Assembly (NCBI GenBank): GCA_036351775.1
Contig: JAZBPX010000049.1
Coordinates: forward strand, 1-50,769
Origin: Pacificimonas sp036351775
GTDB lineage: Bacteria > Pseudomonadota > Alphaproteobacteria > Sphingomonadales > Sphingomonadaceae
DNA: 50,769 nucleotides
Direction: 5' to 3'
In this document: in pieces, positions 18,693 to 27,407 of the stretch
How positions within the stretch are numbered: position 1 is the first letter of the stretch
Layout: each line of letters begins with the position of its first letter
The notes under the pieces: model-generated
Databases searched by the model: none
What the model was told of the DNA's origin: nothing
Seen by the model: the letters and a program-made list of their open reading frames with translations, nothing else
Translations under genes and position numbers: made by a program

Positions 18693-19309
18693 TGAGAACC
18701 GCCCTCGCCCTGATCGCCGGTATCCTGCTGGGTGCGGGCGCTTTGTTCCTGGTCCTGCGGCCCGATCAGGACCTGTTTGCGCCGGATGTCGATACGATCG
18801 CGGCGGCCAGCCTCGATTCGGTGCGGGCGCAGAACCGGCTGTCGGTCTTTGCCGGCCGGTTCACGGTCGCGGTCACAAGCCGGGCGGAGCGGCTCGGCTT
18901 CGCGGCGGAAAAGACGATGATCGTGCCCGCGACGGTGAAGTATGAGATCGACTTCGCGGCGCTGGGGCCGGAAGACATCATCTGGAACGCCGAGACGAAC
19001 GAGATGCTGGTGAACCTGCCGCCCATCGAACTGTCGGAGCCCGAAATCGACCTGTCGGCGGTACGGGATTACGGCGAGGGCGCGGTCCTCCTGACCGTGG
19101 GCGGCGCGGAGGCGGCGCTCGACCGCGCGAACCGGGCGAAGGTGCGCGCCGCGGTGATGAAGGAAGCGCGCGCGCCGCTGATGCAGGACATGGCGCGGGA
19201 GGCGGCGCGGACGGCGGCGGCCCACAGCTTTCGCCTGCCGCTGGAGGCCGCGGGTATCCCGGCTGCGGTAAGCGTCAGGTTTCCGGACGAAACCGGGAGC
19301 ACCATGTGA
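18692..19309 (+). CDS. DUF4230 domain-containing membrane-anchored protein
   Basis: A 205-residue protein with one N-terminal membrane segment (residues 3-23) and a soluble domain outside the membrane. The segments DSVRAQNRLSVFAGRFTVAV, KYEIDFAALGPEDI and NEMLVNLPPIELSEPEID match DUF4230, a family of unknown function with an alpha/beta domain. It overlaps the LACTB2-like gene by four bases (ATGA), so translation is probably coupled. The nadA gene starts 34 bases downstream. Confidence 0.88.
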   Translation: MRTALALIAGILLGAGALFLVLRPDQDLFAPDVDTIAAASLDSVRAQNRLSVFAGRFTVAVTSRAERLGFAAEKTMIVPATVKYEIDFAALGPEDIIWNAETNEMLVNLPPIELSEPEIDLSAVRDYGEGAVLLTVGGAEAALDRANRAKVRAAVMKEARAPLMQDMAREAARTAAAHSFRLPLEAAGIPAAVSVRFPDETGSTM

Positions 19310-19343
19310 GAGTTTTCATCCCGAAGAGCCAGGGGAACCATCA

Positions 19344-20342
19344 ATGAATGCGCCGATCCGAGAAGACCTGTCCGGTCTGGACCTGGTCGAGGAGATCAAC
19401 CGGCTTCGCAAGGAGCGGAATGCGATCATCCTGGGGCATTATTACCAGGATCCGCAGATCCAGGACCTTGCCGATTTCGTTGGCGACAGCCTGGACCTGT
19501 CGAAGAAGGCGGCGGAAACGGACGCGGACGTCATCGCCTTTTGCGGCGTGCGGTTCATGGCGGAAACGGCGAAGATCCTGTCGCCGGAGAAGACCGTCGT
19601 CCTGCCCGACATGGATGCCGGCTGTTCGCTGGAGGACAGCTGTCCGCCGGAGGCCTTTCGCCGGTTCCGGGAGGAGCATCCCGACCATATTGCGCTGACC
19701 TACATCAACTGTTCGGCGGAGGTGAAGGCACTCAGCGACATCATCGTCACCAGCTCGTCGGTCGAGACGATCCTGTCGCAGCTGCCCAAGGACCAGAAGA
19801 TTATCTTCGCGCCCGACCGGCACCTCGGCGGCTATTTCAACCGCACCACGGGCCGCGACATGCTGCTGTGGCCGGGCGCGTGCATCGTGCACGAGGCGTT
19901 CAGCGAAAAGGAACTCCTGAAGCTGAAGGCCGAGCATCCGGATGCGCCGGTCGCCGCGCACCCCGAATGCCCGCCGCATATCCTCGACCATGCCGATCAT
20001 GTCGGTTCCACCAGCTCGATCCTGCGCTATGTGCTCGACAGCCCGTCGGAGAAGGTGATCGTCGCGACCGAGGCGAACATCATCCACCAGATGGAGAAGC
20101 AGGCACCGCACAAGACGTTCATCGGCGCGCCGGGCGCGGACGGGAACTGCAACTGCAACATGTGCCCGTTCATGGCGATGAATACGCTGGAAAAGCTGTA
20201 CATCTGCCTGCGCGACCTGGAACCGCAGATCGTCATTCCAGAGGACGTTCGGATCGGCGCGAAGAAATCACTGGACCGTATGCTGGAAATGGCATCGGCC
20301 ACGGTCGGCAAGGGCGACCTGGGCGAAATCGACGGCGACTGA
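19344..20342 (+). CDS. nadA: Quinolinate synthase NadA
   Basis: NadA condenses iminoaspartate with dihydroxyacetone phosphate to quinolinate, using a [4Fe-4S] cluster. The 332-residue protein has the family landmarks LGHYYQDPQIQDLADFVGDS, FCGVRFMAETAKIL, DMDAGCSLEDSC, YINCSAEVKA, APDRHLGGYF and the cysteine-rich NCNCNMCPFMAMNTL segment. An AGGGG precedes the ATG. No nadB lies in the window; nadC lies 2.2 kb downstream beyond a peptidase gene, so the usual nadA-nadC pairing is interrupted. Confidence 0.97.
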   Translation: MNAPIREDLSGLDLVEEINRLRKERNAIILGHYYQDPQIQDLADFVGDSLDLSKKAAETDADVIAFCGVRFMAETAKILSPEKTVVLPDMDAGCSLEDSCPPEAFRRFREEHPDHIALTYINCSAEVKALSDIIVTSSSVETILSQLPKDQKIIFAPDRHLGGYFNRTTGRDMLLWPGACIVHEAFSEKELLKLKAEHPDAPVAAHPECPPHILDHADHVGSTSSILRYVLDSPSEKVIVATEANIIHQMEKQAPHKTFIGAPGADGNCNCNMCPFMAMNTLEKLYICLRDLEPQIVIPEDVRIGAKKSLDRMLEMASATVGKGDLGEIDGD

Positions 20343-20394
20343 ACCGCACGCGCTTGCATCGAATATCCATGAACAATCAGGGGCCTGATGACCG

Positions 20395-22494
20395 ATGAAA
20401 CTGTTTCGACCCGCACTTGCCGCTGCCGCCTGCGCGGCGCTGTCCGGATGCGCCGCAACGATGGATGAGGGCGCGCGCGTCGCGGAGCTGGACGACCCCT
20501 ATCTGTGGCTGGAGGAGGTCGAGGGCGAGCGCGCGCTCGATCAGGTGAAGGCGTGGAACGCGGAGACGGCGGCGACGCTGACCGCCGATCCGCGCTTTGC
20601 CGACTATCAGCGGCGGGCCTTCGAGATCCTGTCGAACCCGGAGCGCCTGTCGCCGCCGGACACGATCCACGGCGACCGGGTGATGAACTTCTGGACCGAT
20701 GCGGAGCGCACGCACGGCATCTGGCGCACCGCGATGATCGACGACGTGCTGGCCGGAACGCCGATGTGGGAGACGGTGCTGGACCTCGATGCCCTGGCGG
20801 AAGCGGAGGGCAAGGACTGGGTGTGGCAGGGCGCGACCTGCCTCGCCCCCGATTATGACCGCTGCCTGGTGCGAATTTCCGATGGCGGCAGCGATGCAGG
20901 CGTTGTGCGCGAGTTCGACATGAGCGCGCGGGCCTTCGTCGATGGCGGCTTCCAGCTGCCCGAGGCGAAACATGATGTGACGTGGATAGACGCGGACACG
21001 CTGCTTGTCTCGACGGATTTCGGGCCGGGCTCGCTGACGCAGTCGGGTTACGGCCGGATCGTCAAGATGTGGAAGCGCGGCGTCGCGCTCGCCGATGCGC
21101 CGACGGTGCTGGAAATCCCGGCGGACGAGGTCGGCGTGCAGCTGTTTACCGCGTCCAATGACGGCCGCCTGTTCCCGGTGATCCAGCGCAGCCGCACCTT
21201 CTGGACGCAAAGCTATTTTCATGTGCAGCCGGACGGCAGCGTGCGCGAAGTGCCGATCCCGCACTCCGCGTCGTTCAGTGAAATGTTCGGATCGAAGGCG
21301 GTCCTGACACTGCACGAGGACTGGGGCGATTATCCAGCGGGCTCGCTCGTCGCCTATGACGCGGCGCGGTTCGCCAACGATGGCACGTTCGGCATTGAGC
21401 CCGTGTTCACGCCGAGCGCCAGCCAGGCCATCGAGGATGTCGAGGCGGGCGCGGACCGCCTGTACCTGAGCCTGCTCGACGATGTGTCCGGCAAGCTGCT
21501 GGCGCTCGATTCGAACTGGAACGTCAGCGAAGTGCCGTTGCCGCCGAACGGCGTCGTCAGCATCGAGGCGGCGGGCGGCAAGCGTGATATCGCCTTCTTC
21601 ACCGCCGAGAGCTTCGCCAATCCGCCGCAGCTGTTCGCGACCCAGTCGGCCGCGGAAGCCTCGCTGATCGAGAGCGCGAGCGCGGCCTTCGATCCGGACA
21701 GCATTTCGGTCGAGCAGCGCTTCGCGACGTCGTCAGACGGCACGCGGGTGCCCTATTTCGTGGTGCGACCCGCCGGGACGACCGGCGCGCTGCCGACCGT
21801 GATGCACGCCTATGGCGGCTTCCGCGCGGCGAGTCTGCCTTATTACCTGACACGGCACCCCTCGCGCATCGGGCCGATGGGCCTGTTCTGGGTGCAGGAG
21901 GGCGGCAGCTATGTGCTCGCGAACATCCGCGGCGGCGGTGAATATGGCCCCGAATGGCATGAGAGCGTGCTGAAGGAGAACCGCCAGCTGGCCTTTGAAG
22001 ATCTCTATGCAGTGGCCGAGGATCTGAAGGCGTCTGGCCTGACCTCCACCATCGCGGCGTCGGGACGCTCCAATGGCGGGCTGCTCGTCGGCACGGCCTA
22101 TCACCAGCGCCCGGACCTGTTCGACGGCATCATCATGGGCGTGCCGCTCTCTGACATGTGGCGCTATGACAAGCTGCTGGCGGGCGCATCGTGGACCGGT
22201 GAATATGGCGACCCGGACGTGCCGGCGGAGTGGGCGTATCTGGGTTCCTATTCGCCCTACCAGAACCTGTCGCCGGACGCCGACTATCCGCCGATGATGA
22301 TCTATACCTCGACGAAGGACGACCGGGTGCACCCGGCCCATGCGCGCAAGATGGCGGCGCGGATCACCGAATATGGCCAGCCGCTGTTCTACTATGAGAA
22401 CCTGGCGGGCGGTCATGCGGGCGCAGCGAATGCGGAGGACGAAGCCTACCGCGCTGCGCTGATGATGGCCTATGCCAACGAAGCGCTGAAATAG
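20395..22494 (+). CDS. Prolyl oligopeptidase family (S9) lipoprotein
   Basis: A 699-residue serine peptidase of the prolyl oligopeptidase family. A lipoprotein signal is visible (FRPALAAAACAALSGCA, lipid Cys 19), placing it in the envelope. The N-terminal propeller half begins DPYLWLEEVEGERALDQVKAWNAE. The C-terminal alpha/beta-hydrolase half has the nucleophile motif AASGRSNGG (Ser 559), KDDRVHP (Asp 642) and GGHAGA (His 674), an intact triad. Members cleave short peptides, often after proline; the specificity here is unknown. It sits between nadA and nadC with gaps of 52 and 15 bases, so all three are probably on one transcript. Confidence 0.93.
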   Translation: MKLFRPALAAAACAALSGCAATMDEGARVAELDDPYLWLEEVEGERALDQVKAWNAETAATLTADPRFADYQRRAFEILSNPERLSPPDTIHGDRVMNFWTDAERTHGIWRTAMIDDVLAGTPMWETVLDLDALAEAEGKDWVWQGATCLAPDYDRCLVRISDGGSDAGVVREFDMSARAFVDGGFQLPEAKHDVTWIDADTLLVSTDFGPGSLTQSGYGRIVKMWKRGVALADAPTVLEIPADEVGVQLFTASNDGRLFPVIQRSRTFWTQSYFHVQPDGSVREVPIPHSASFSEMFGSKAVLTLHEDWGDYPAGSLVAYDAARFANDGTFGIEPVFTPSASQAIEDVEAGADRLYLSLLDDVSGKLLALDSNWNVSEVPLPPNGVVSIEAAGGKRDIAFFTAESFANPPQLFATQSAAEASLIESASAAFDPDSISVEQRFATSSDGTRVPYFVVRPAGTTGALPTVMHAYGGFRAASLPYYLTRHPSRIGPMGLFWVQEGGSYVLANIRGGGEYGPEWHESVLKENRQLAFEDLYAVAEDLKASGLTSTIAASGRSNGGLLVGTAYHQRPDLFDGIIMGVPLSDMWRYDKLLAGASWTGEYGDPDVPAEWAYLGSYSPYQNLSPDADYPPMMIYTSTKDDRVHPAHARKMAARITEYGQPLFYYENLAGGHAGAANAEDEAYRAALMMAYANEALK

Positions 22495-22509
22495 GCACGG
22501 GGCGCGGCA

Positions 22510-23361
22510 GTGGCCGAACTGGCGGAGATCCCCGGCTTCGATGTCGATGCCTTTGTCGCGGCAACGCTGGCGGAGGACGCCGGTGCGCGCGGGGACATTA
22601 CCTCGCAGGCGGTCATCCCGGCTGATGCGCGCTTTGCCGGCGTGATGGACAGCCGCGATGAAATCACCGTGTGCGGCCTGCCGCTGGCGGAAGCGTTCTT
22701 TCGTGCGCTCGACCCGAATGTGGAGATCGAGCGTCTTGCGGAAGACGGTGCGCGGGTCGCGAAGGGCACGGACCTTATGCGGATCGCGGGGAATGCGCTC
22801 GCGCTGCTGACGGCGGAGCGCCCTGCCCTCAACACCGTGCAGCATCTGAGCGGGATCGCGACGATGGCGAGCCGCTATGTCGATGCGGTGGCGGGCACGG
22901 GTGCGGTGGTCTTGGATACGCGCAAGACCCATCCCGGGCTGCGGCTGCTGCAAAAATATGCTGTGCGAACCGGCGGCGCGACGAACCACAGGATGACGCT
23001 CGGCGTGCAGCCGATGATCAAGGACAACCATGTGGCGGTTGCTGGCACGGTTGGCGAAGCGGTGCGGCGCGCGAAGGATGCCGGGCTGACCGATATCGTC
23101 GTCGAAGTGGACCGGGTGGACCAGATCGAACCGGCGCTCGCCGCCGGGGCCGACCGCCTGCTCCTAGACAACATGCCGCCGCCCGTGCTGCGCGAGGCAC
23201 TGGCGGTCGTGAGGGGCCGCGTGCCGACGGAGGCGTCGGGCGGCGTGAACCTCGACACCATCCGCGCGATCGCGGAAACGGGCGTGGACTTCGTCTCGGT
23301 CGGACGGATCATCCAGAGCGCGCCCGCCGCGGACGTGGGACTGGATTTCCAGGCGGGGTGA
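22510..23361 (+). CDS. nadC: Nicotinate-nucleotide diphosphorylase (carboxylating)
   Basis: NadC converts quinolinate and phosphoribosyl diphosphate to nicotinate mononucleotide, following NadA. The 283-residue protein begins at GTG and shows LAEDAGARGDITSQAVIP, LNTVQHLSGIATMA, LDTRKTHPGLRLLQKYAVRTGGATNHRM split over the active site, IKDNHVAVAG, EVDRVDQIEPAL and SGGVNLDTIRAIAETGVDFVSVG. All usual substrate-binding Arg/Lys/His residues appear present. It follows the peptidase gene by 15 bases and is followed by two repeat pairs. Confidence 0.96.
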   Translation: MAELAEIPGFDVDAFVAATLAEDAGARGDITSQAVIPADARFAGVMDSRDEITVCGLPLAEAFFRALDPNVEIERLAEDGARVAKGTDLMRIAGNALALLTAERPALNTVQHLSGIATMASRYVDAVAGTGAVVLDTRKTHPGLRLLQKYAVRTGGATNHRMTLGVQPMIKDNHVAVAGTVGEAVRRAKDAGLTDIVVEVDRVDQIEPALAAGADRLLLDNMPPPVLREALAVVRGRVPTEASGGVNLDTIRAIAETGVDFVSVGRIIQSAPAADVGLDFQAG

Positions 23362-23387
23362 ATCGGCGCGACGAGGCCAGCATCTTG

Positions 23388-23477
23388 GTCGTCCCAGCGA
23401 AGGCTGGGACCCATGCTGGATAGGTGGGACCGGGTTGGCGTTTACAGCGTGGATCCCAGCCTTCGCTGGGATGACTA
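23388..23477. repeat. Inverted pair of hairpin repeats, site 3 (GTCAT family)
   Basis: Arms at about 23388-23413 and 23449-23477 are inverted copies with stems CCCAGC/GCTGGG and GAAG loops, flanked by GTCGT or GTCAT and by ACCCA or ATCCA. The stem sequence differs from sites 1 and 2 but remains fully paired. It lies downstream of nadC. Confidence 0.87.
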
Positions 23478-23531
23478 TTTGGGTGAAGGCAGTGATGGCT
23501 TGACGGCGTTTCCCTGCTCCCGCCAAACTTT

Positions 23532-23624
23532 AGTCATTCCTGCGAAGGCAGGAATCCAAGGTGTACCGGCGCGGTTTGGGGCGACGGACTGGTCCGTGGA
23601 TCCCTGCCTTCGCAGGGATGACTA
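23532..23624. repeat. Inverted pair of hairpin repeats, site 4 (GTCAT family)
   Basis: Arms at 23532-23559 and 23595-23624 have stems TCCTGC/GCAGGA and CCCTGC/GCAGGG, each fully paired, with GAAG loops. This second pair lies only 54 bases after site 3. The right arm ends about 15 bases before the RNase T2 start and abuts its ribosome binding site, so folding could affect translation or cut read-through from nadC. Confidence 0.87.
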
Positions 23625-23639
23625 TGGAAGGAGAGGCGG

Positions 23640-24377
23640 ATGGGTCATCGCGGAAACCTGATCCTGGCGGTCACCACCCTTGCCCTCGCCGCCTGTGATG
23701 ACATTGACGAGGGCTATGCAGTCTTGCCTGCCGAGTCCTGCACCGTTCCTGTCGAGCTTGATCTGGCCACCGAACCGACGCCGCCGGACCGCATTCCGGA
23801 CGCACCCGCGACGGGGCATGTGCTGGCGCTGAGCTGGTCGCCGGAATTCTGCCGCTTTCGCGCGGATGTGGATCGCCATGCCGGCCAGTGCCGGGACAAC
23901 CGGTTCGGCTTCATCCTGCATGGGCTGTGGCCGCAGGCGGGGGCCGGGCCGCATCCCCGATCCTGCCGGCTGGCCGAGCCGGTGAACGAGGCGGTCGCAC
24001 GCGAGCATTTCTGCATGATGCCCTCGGCATGGCTGCAGCAGCATCAGTGGGCATCGCACGGCACCTGTGGATGGGGCAGCCCGGACGCCTATTTCGCGGC
24101 GTCGAAGCGGCTTTGGGACGATCTCGTCCGGCCGGACCTGTTTGCGCTGAGCCGCCGAGAGGATCTGACGGCGGCAAACATCCGCGCAGCGTTCGTGGTG
24201 GCGAACCCCGACCTGCCCCCGTCTGCCGTCGGTATCCAGACGAACAATCGCGGCTGGTTGGAGGAGGTTTTTGTCTGCATGGACCTCGAGTTCGCGCCGC
24301 GGCCCTGCGCAGCCCGCGAATATGGCGCGGATGACGGGACCGAAGTCAGCGTCTGGCGCGGGGGCAGGACGGGCTGA
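23640..24377 (+). CDS. Ribonuclease T2 family protein, exported
   Basis: A 245-residue RNase T2-type endoribonuclease. Both catalytic segments are present: CAS1 as FGFILHGLWPQ and CAS2 as QHQWASHGTCGW, each with its histidine. The family cleaves single-stranded RNA through a 2',3'-cyclic phosphate. The N terminus (MGHRGNLILAVTTLALAACDD) is a signal sequence with a possible lipoprotein Cys 19, so the enzyme probably acts in the periplasm. Eight or more cysteines suggest disulfides. A GGAGAGG ribosome binding site precedes the ATG. Confidence 0.93.
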   Translation: MGHRGNLILAVTTLALAACDDIDEGYAVLPAESCTVPVELDLATEPTPPDRIPDAPATGHVLALSWSPEFCRFRADVDRHAGQCRDNRFGFILHGLWPQAGAGPHPRSCRLAEPVNEAVAREHFCMMPSAWLQQHQWASHGTCGWGSPDAYFAASKRLWDDLVRPDLFALSRREDLTAANIRAAFVVANPDLPPSAVGIQTNNRGWLEEVFVCMDLEFAPRPCAAREYGADDGTEVSVWRGGRTG

Positions 24378-24399
24378 TCCGGCGGGCGCGGATCGGCCG

Positions 24400-24969
24400 C
24401 TAGAGCCGTTCGCCCTTGACCAGGTCGCCCTCGATTATGCCGGTTTCCGGGTAATGCTTGTCGAGGTGCTTCTTGATGATGCGGAGGTTCCGGGTGTTCG
24501 AACGGAACACCACATCGATCGCGTCGCCGACGAGCGGCACCGCGCCAATGACCGTGTCGAAGCCGACATTCGCGGTCATGCGAGCCAGCTTGAACTTGGA
24601 CATGCCGAGGTTGCGGCCTTCCCAGATCAGGTATGTGCCCATCAGGCCGCTCAGGATGTCGCCGACAACGGGGATCAGGCCCATGATGGCATCGAGGCCG
24701 ATGCGGTTGCCGAGCATCGGCACATGGAAGGGCAGGCGGATCGAGCGTTCGAGGATCGCCTCCAGCACTTCGACCCGCTGGCGCACGGCCATCGGCGTCG
24801 ATGCCTTGGCCTGGGCCTTCGCAAAGGCGGCCTCAAGCGCCTCGGTATCGATCTCCGCCCCACGAAAGCGGCCGCCACCGGCACCGGGGCGTGCGCCCGG
24901 ATCGGCTTGATGACCAGCCGCGAAATCGGCACCCGGATCGGGGCCAGGACCGGCGCGGGGGTCAGCCAC
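24400..24969 (-). CDS. DUF4112 domain-containing protein
   Basis: The 189-residue protein has an Ala/Gly/Pro-rich first 45 residues and then the DUF4112 core: VEVLEAILERSIRLPF, LGNRIGLDAIMGLIPVVGDILSGLMGTYLIW and FDTVIGAVPLVGDAIDVVFRSNTRNLRI. The two GLIPVVGD/AVPLVGD repeats are the family hallmark and probably form membrane-associated hairpins. Function is unknown. The GTG start at 24969 overlaps the sodC stop by eight bases, so it is likely the second gene of a sodC operon. Confidence 0.9.
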   Translation of the reverse strand: MADPRAGPGPDPGADFAAGHQADPGARPGAGGGRFRGAEIDTEALEAAFAKAQAKASTPMAVRQRVEVLEAILERSIRLPFHVPMLGNRIGLDAIMGLIPVVGDILSGLMGTYLIWEGRNLGMSKFKLARMTANVGFDTVIGAVPLVGDAIDVVFRSNTRNLRIIKKHLDKHYPETGIIEGDLVKGERL

Positions 24970-25555
24970 GCCTTATGATCCCGCAGGCAAGGCGCGGTCC
25001 GGCATCGCCCGCCGGATCGGTGCGGTAGTCGTCGGCGCGCTGGTGGACGATGAGGGCTGCACCGTCGGCATCGAACAGCGCGCCGGGCGCACCTGACCAG
25101 GCGACGCCCGAGATGATGGTCGTCGAGGTGCCGCTGCCCTCCAGGCCGATTTCGACATTTCTGAGGTCGCCCTTGTGAAACCCGTCCTCGATGTCGGAAA
25201 AGCCGTGCCCCTCGTTCGTCGGGTTCCAGTGGCCGCCCGCAGAGGTGTAATCCGGTGCCGAGCAATCGCCGGTTTCGTGGATGTGGACCGCGTAGGTGCC
25301 GACTGGCAGCCCCTCAAGCTGCGCTGTCACCTCGATCTGGTCACCGTCCCACGCCAGGATTGCGCGCGCGAGCGTTTCGCCGCCCGGCGCTGTGGCGTTC
25401 GCATAGGCGCGGCTCTCAACGACACCCATCGCCGTCGGCGCGTCGGTCGCGGCGGCGAGGTCGTCGCTGGAAACGCCGGGGGAGGCGCAGGAGGTCAGGC
25501 CTGCGCCCATGGCCAGAAGGGTGCCTGCCGCCAGAAGGATAGCTGCGCTTTTCAT
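24962..25555 (-). CDS. sodC: Copper/zinc superoxide dismutase, lipoprotein
   Basis: SodC dismutates superoxide in the periplasm using copper and zinc. The 197-residue protein has metal-ligand motifs VHIHETGDC, GGHWNPTNEGHG, HKGDLRNVEIG and LIVHQRADDY, and the paired cysteines (GDC and LACGI) for the conserved disulfide. The N terminus ends in a lipobox (GLTSC, Cys 23), so it is probably membrane-tethered. The ATG at 25555 has a GGAG upstream and is preferred over an in-frame ATG 12 codons earlier. Confidence 0.95.
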   Translation of the reverse strand: MKSAAILLAAGTLLAMGAGLTSCASPGVSSDDLAAATDAPTAMGVVESRAYANATAPGGETLARAILAWDGDQIEVTAQLEGLPVGTYAVHIHETGDCSAPDYTSAGGHWNPTNEGHGFSDIEDGFHKGDLRNVEIGLEGSGTSTTIISGVAWSGAPGALFDADGAALIVHQRADDYRTDPAGDAGPRLACGIIRRG

Positions 25556-25632
25556 AGTCCGTCTCCCATTTGCGCTCTTGAACGCGTGCACGGGGACAAA
25601 GGTTCAGCGGCACGGGTCACAGAATGGCGGCG

Positions 25633-27108
25633 TCACAGCGCCTTGACGATTTCCTCGACCATCTTCTTCGCGTCGGACAAGAGCATCATCGTGTTGTCGC
25701 GGAAGAAGAGTTCGTTCTCGACCCCCGCATAGCCCGCACCGCCCATGGAGCGCTTAATGAAGAGCGTGGTCTTGGCGTTCTCGACGTCGAGGATGGGCAT
25801 GCCGTAGATGGCGGAGGTCTTGTCGGTCTTCGCGGCCGGGTTGGTCACGTCGTTCGCGCCGATGACGAAGGCGACGTCGGCCTGCCCGAAGTCGCTGTTG
25901 ATGTCCTCCAGCTCGAATACCTTGTCGTAGGAGACGTTCGCCTCGGCGAGGAGGACGTTCATATGGCCCGGCATCCGGCCCGCGACGGGGTGGATGGCGT
26001 AGCGCACGTCGACGCCCTGCTCCTCAAGTAGGTCGCCCATCTCGCGAAGGACATGCTGCGCCTGCGCCACGGCCATGCCGTAGCCGGGGACGATGATGAC
26101 CTTCTCCGCGTTTTTCAGGAGGAAGGCGGCATCGTCGGCGCTGCCCGCCTTGTAGGGGCGGTCGATGGCCGGGCCGCCCGCAGCGGCAGAGGCATCCTGG
26201 CCGAAGCCGCCCGCGATAACGCTGATGAAGCTGCGGTTCATGGCGGCGCACATGATGTAGCTGAGGATCGCGCCGGAGGAGCCGACGAGCGCGCCGGTAA
26301 TGATCATGGCGCTATTCGACAGGGTGAAGCCCATCGCCGCCGCCGCCCAGCCGGAATAGCTGTTCAGCATGGAAACGACGACCGGCATGTCCGCGCCGCC
26401 GATGGGGATGATGAGGAGGAAGCCGATGATGAAGGACAGGACGACGATGATCGGAATCAGCGTCCCCTCCCCCGGCCCGCCCGCGCCGGACAGCACATAG
26501 GCGGCAATGAGGACGAGGATCGCGCCGAGGATGCCGAAATTGATGACGTGGCGCGCGGGCAGCAGGATCGGCGCACCCGACATGTTGCCGTTCAGCTTCG
26601 CAAAGGCGATGACCGAGCCGGAAAAGGTGATCGCGCCGATCGCCGCGCCGAGTGCCATCTCAATGCGGCTGACGAGGAAGATCTGGCCAGTTGCGTCGAG
26701 GAGGCCGAAGCCGCCCGGATTGAGCCACGCCGCCAGCGCAACGAGGACCGCCGCCATGCCGACAAGGCTGTGAAAGGCTGCCACGAGCTGGGGCATCTGC
26801 GTCATGGCGATGCGCCGCGCGATGGTCAGGCCGACGACTGCGCCGATGACGATGGCGGCGACGATCAGAAGCGCATCGGTGGTGTTGAAGACCTGGCTTA
26901 TCGTTCCGGTCGCGCTCTCGACCAGGCTGACCGGCGGATGGGTGACGAGCGTCGTCACCACCGCGACCAGCATGCCGATCATGCCGTAACGGTTGCCCGC
27001 GCGGCTCGATTCCGGCGACGACAGGCCGCGAAGCGCCAGGATGAAACACACCCCGGCGATCAGGTAGGCGATGGCGGCCCAGGCGGGCGTTGCTGCGCTA
27101 TGTTCCAC
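25633..27108 (-). CDS. pntB: NAD(P) transhydrogenase subunit beta
   Basis: PntB is the membrane and NADP(H)-binding subunit of the proton-translocating transhydrogenase, which uses the proton gradient to reduce NADP+ with NADH. The 491-residue protein, starting at GTG, has about nine hydrophobic segments in the first 290 residues, then domain III with VIIVPGYGMAVAQAQ, HPVAGRMPGHMNVLLAEA and VIGANDVTNPAAKTD, the NADP(H) contacts. The pntAB stop lies four bases upstream. It is the last gene of the pnt operon. Confidence 0.97.
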   Translation of the reverse strand: MEHSAATPAWAAIAYLIAGVCFILALRGLSSPESSRAGNRYGMIGMLVAVVTTLVTHPPVSLVESATGTISQVFNTTDALLIVAAIVIGAVVGLTIARRIAMTQMPQLVAAFHSLVGMAAVLVALAAWLNPGGFGLLDATGQIFLVSRIEMALGAAIGAITFSGSVIAFAKLNGNMSGAPILLPARHVINFGILGAILVLIAAYVLSGAGGPGEGTLIPIIVVLSFIIGFLLIIPIGGADMPVVVSMLNSYSGWAAAAMGFTLSNSAMIITGALVGSSGAILSYIMCAAMNRSFISVIAGGFGQDASAAAGGPAIDRPYKAGSADDAAFLLKNAEKVIIVPGYGMAVAQAQHVLREMGDLLEEQGVDVRYAIHPVAGRMPGHMNVLLAEANVSYDKVFELEDINSDFGQADVAFVIGANDVTNPAAKTDKTSAIYGMPILDVENAKTTLFIKRSMGGAGYAGVENELFFRDNTMMLLSDAKKMVEEIVKAL

Positions 27109-27112
27109 CGGC

Positions 27113-27400
27113 TCAGCCCTTCTTCTCTTTTTTCTTGTACATGGCGAGCATGCGGGCGGTGACGGCGAAGCCGCCGAAGATGTTCACACTGGCGAGTGCG
27201 ACGGCGACAAGGCCGATCCACTTTGCGGCGGGCACAGAAGCGGCGGCCGCCGCAATCAGCGCGCCGACGATAATGACGGAGGAGATGGCGTTGGTGACGG
27301 CCATCAGCGGCGTGTGCAGTGCCGGGGTGACCGACCAGACGACATAATAGCCGACAAAACAGGCCAGCACGAAAATCGACAGAATCGAGATGAAGTCCAT
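27113..27400 (-). CDS. pntAB: NAD(P) transhydrogenase subunit alpha part 2 (membrane part)
   Basis: A 95-residue protein with three membrane segments (residues 6-25, 36-56 and 62-85) and a Lys-rich C terminus. It corresponds to the C-terminal membrane domain of the E. coli alpha subunit, encoded separately in many alphaproteobacteria. ALHTPLMAVTNAISSVIIVGAL is the conserved helix. An ACGAGG lies upstream of the ATG. Instead of following pntAA directly, it is separated from it by a DUF559 nuclease gene and its repeats. Confidence 0.95.
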   Translation of the reverse strand: MDFISILSIFVLACFVGYYVVWSVTPALHTPLMAVTNAISSVIIVGALIAAAAASVPAAKWIGLVAVALASVNIFGGFAVTARMLAMYKKKEKKG

Positions 27401-27407
27401 GAATTCG

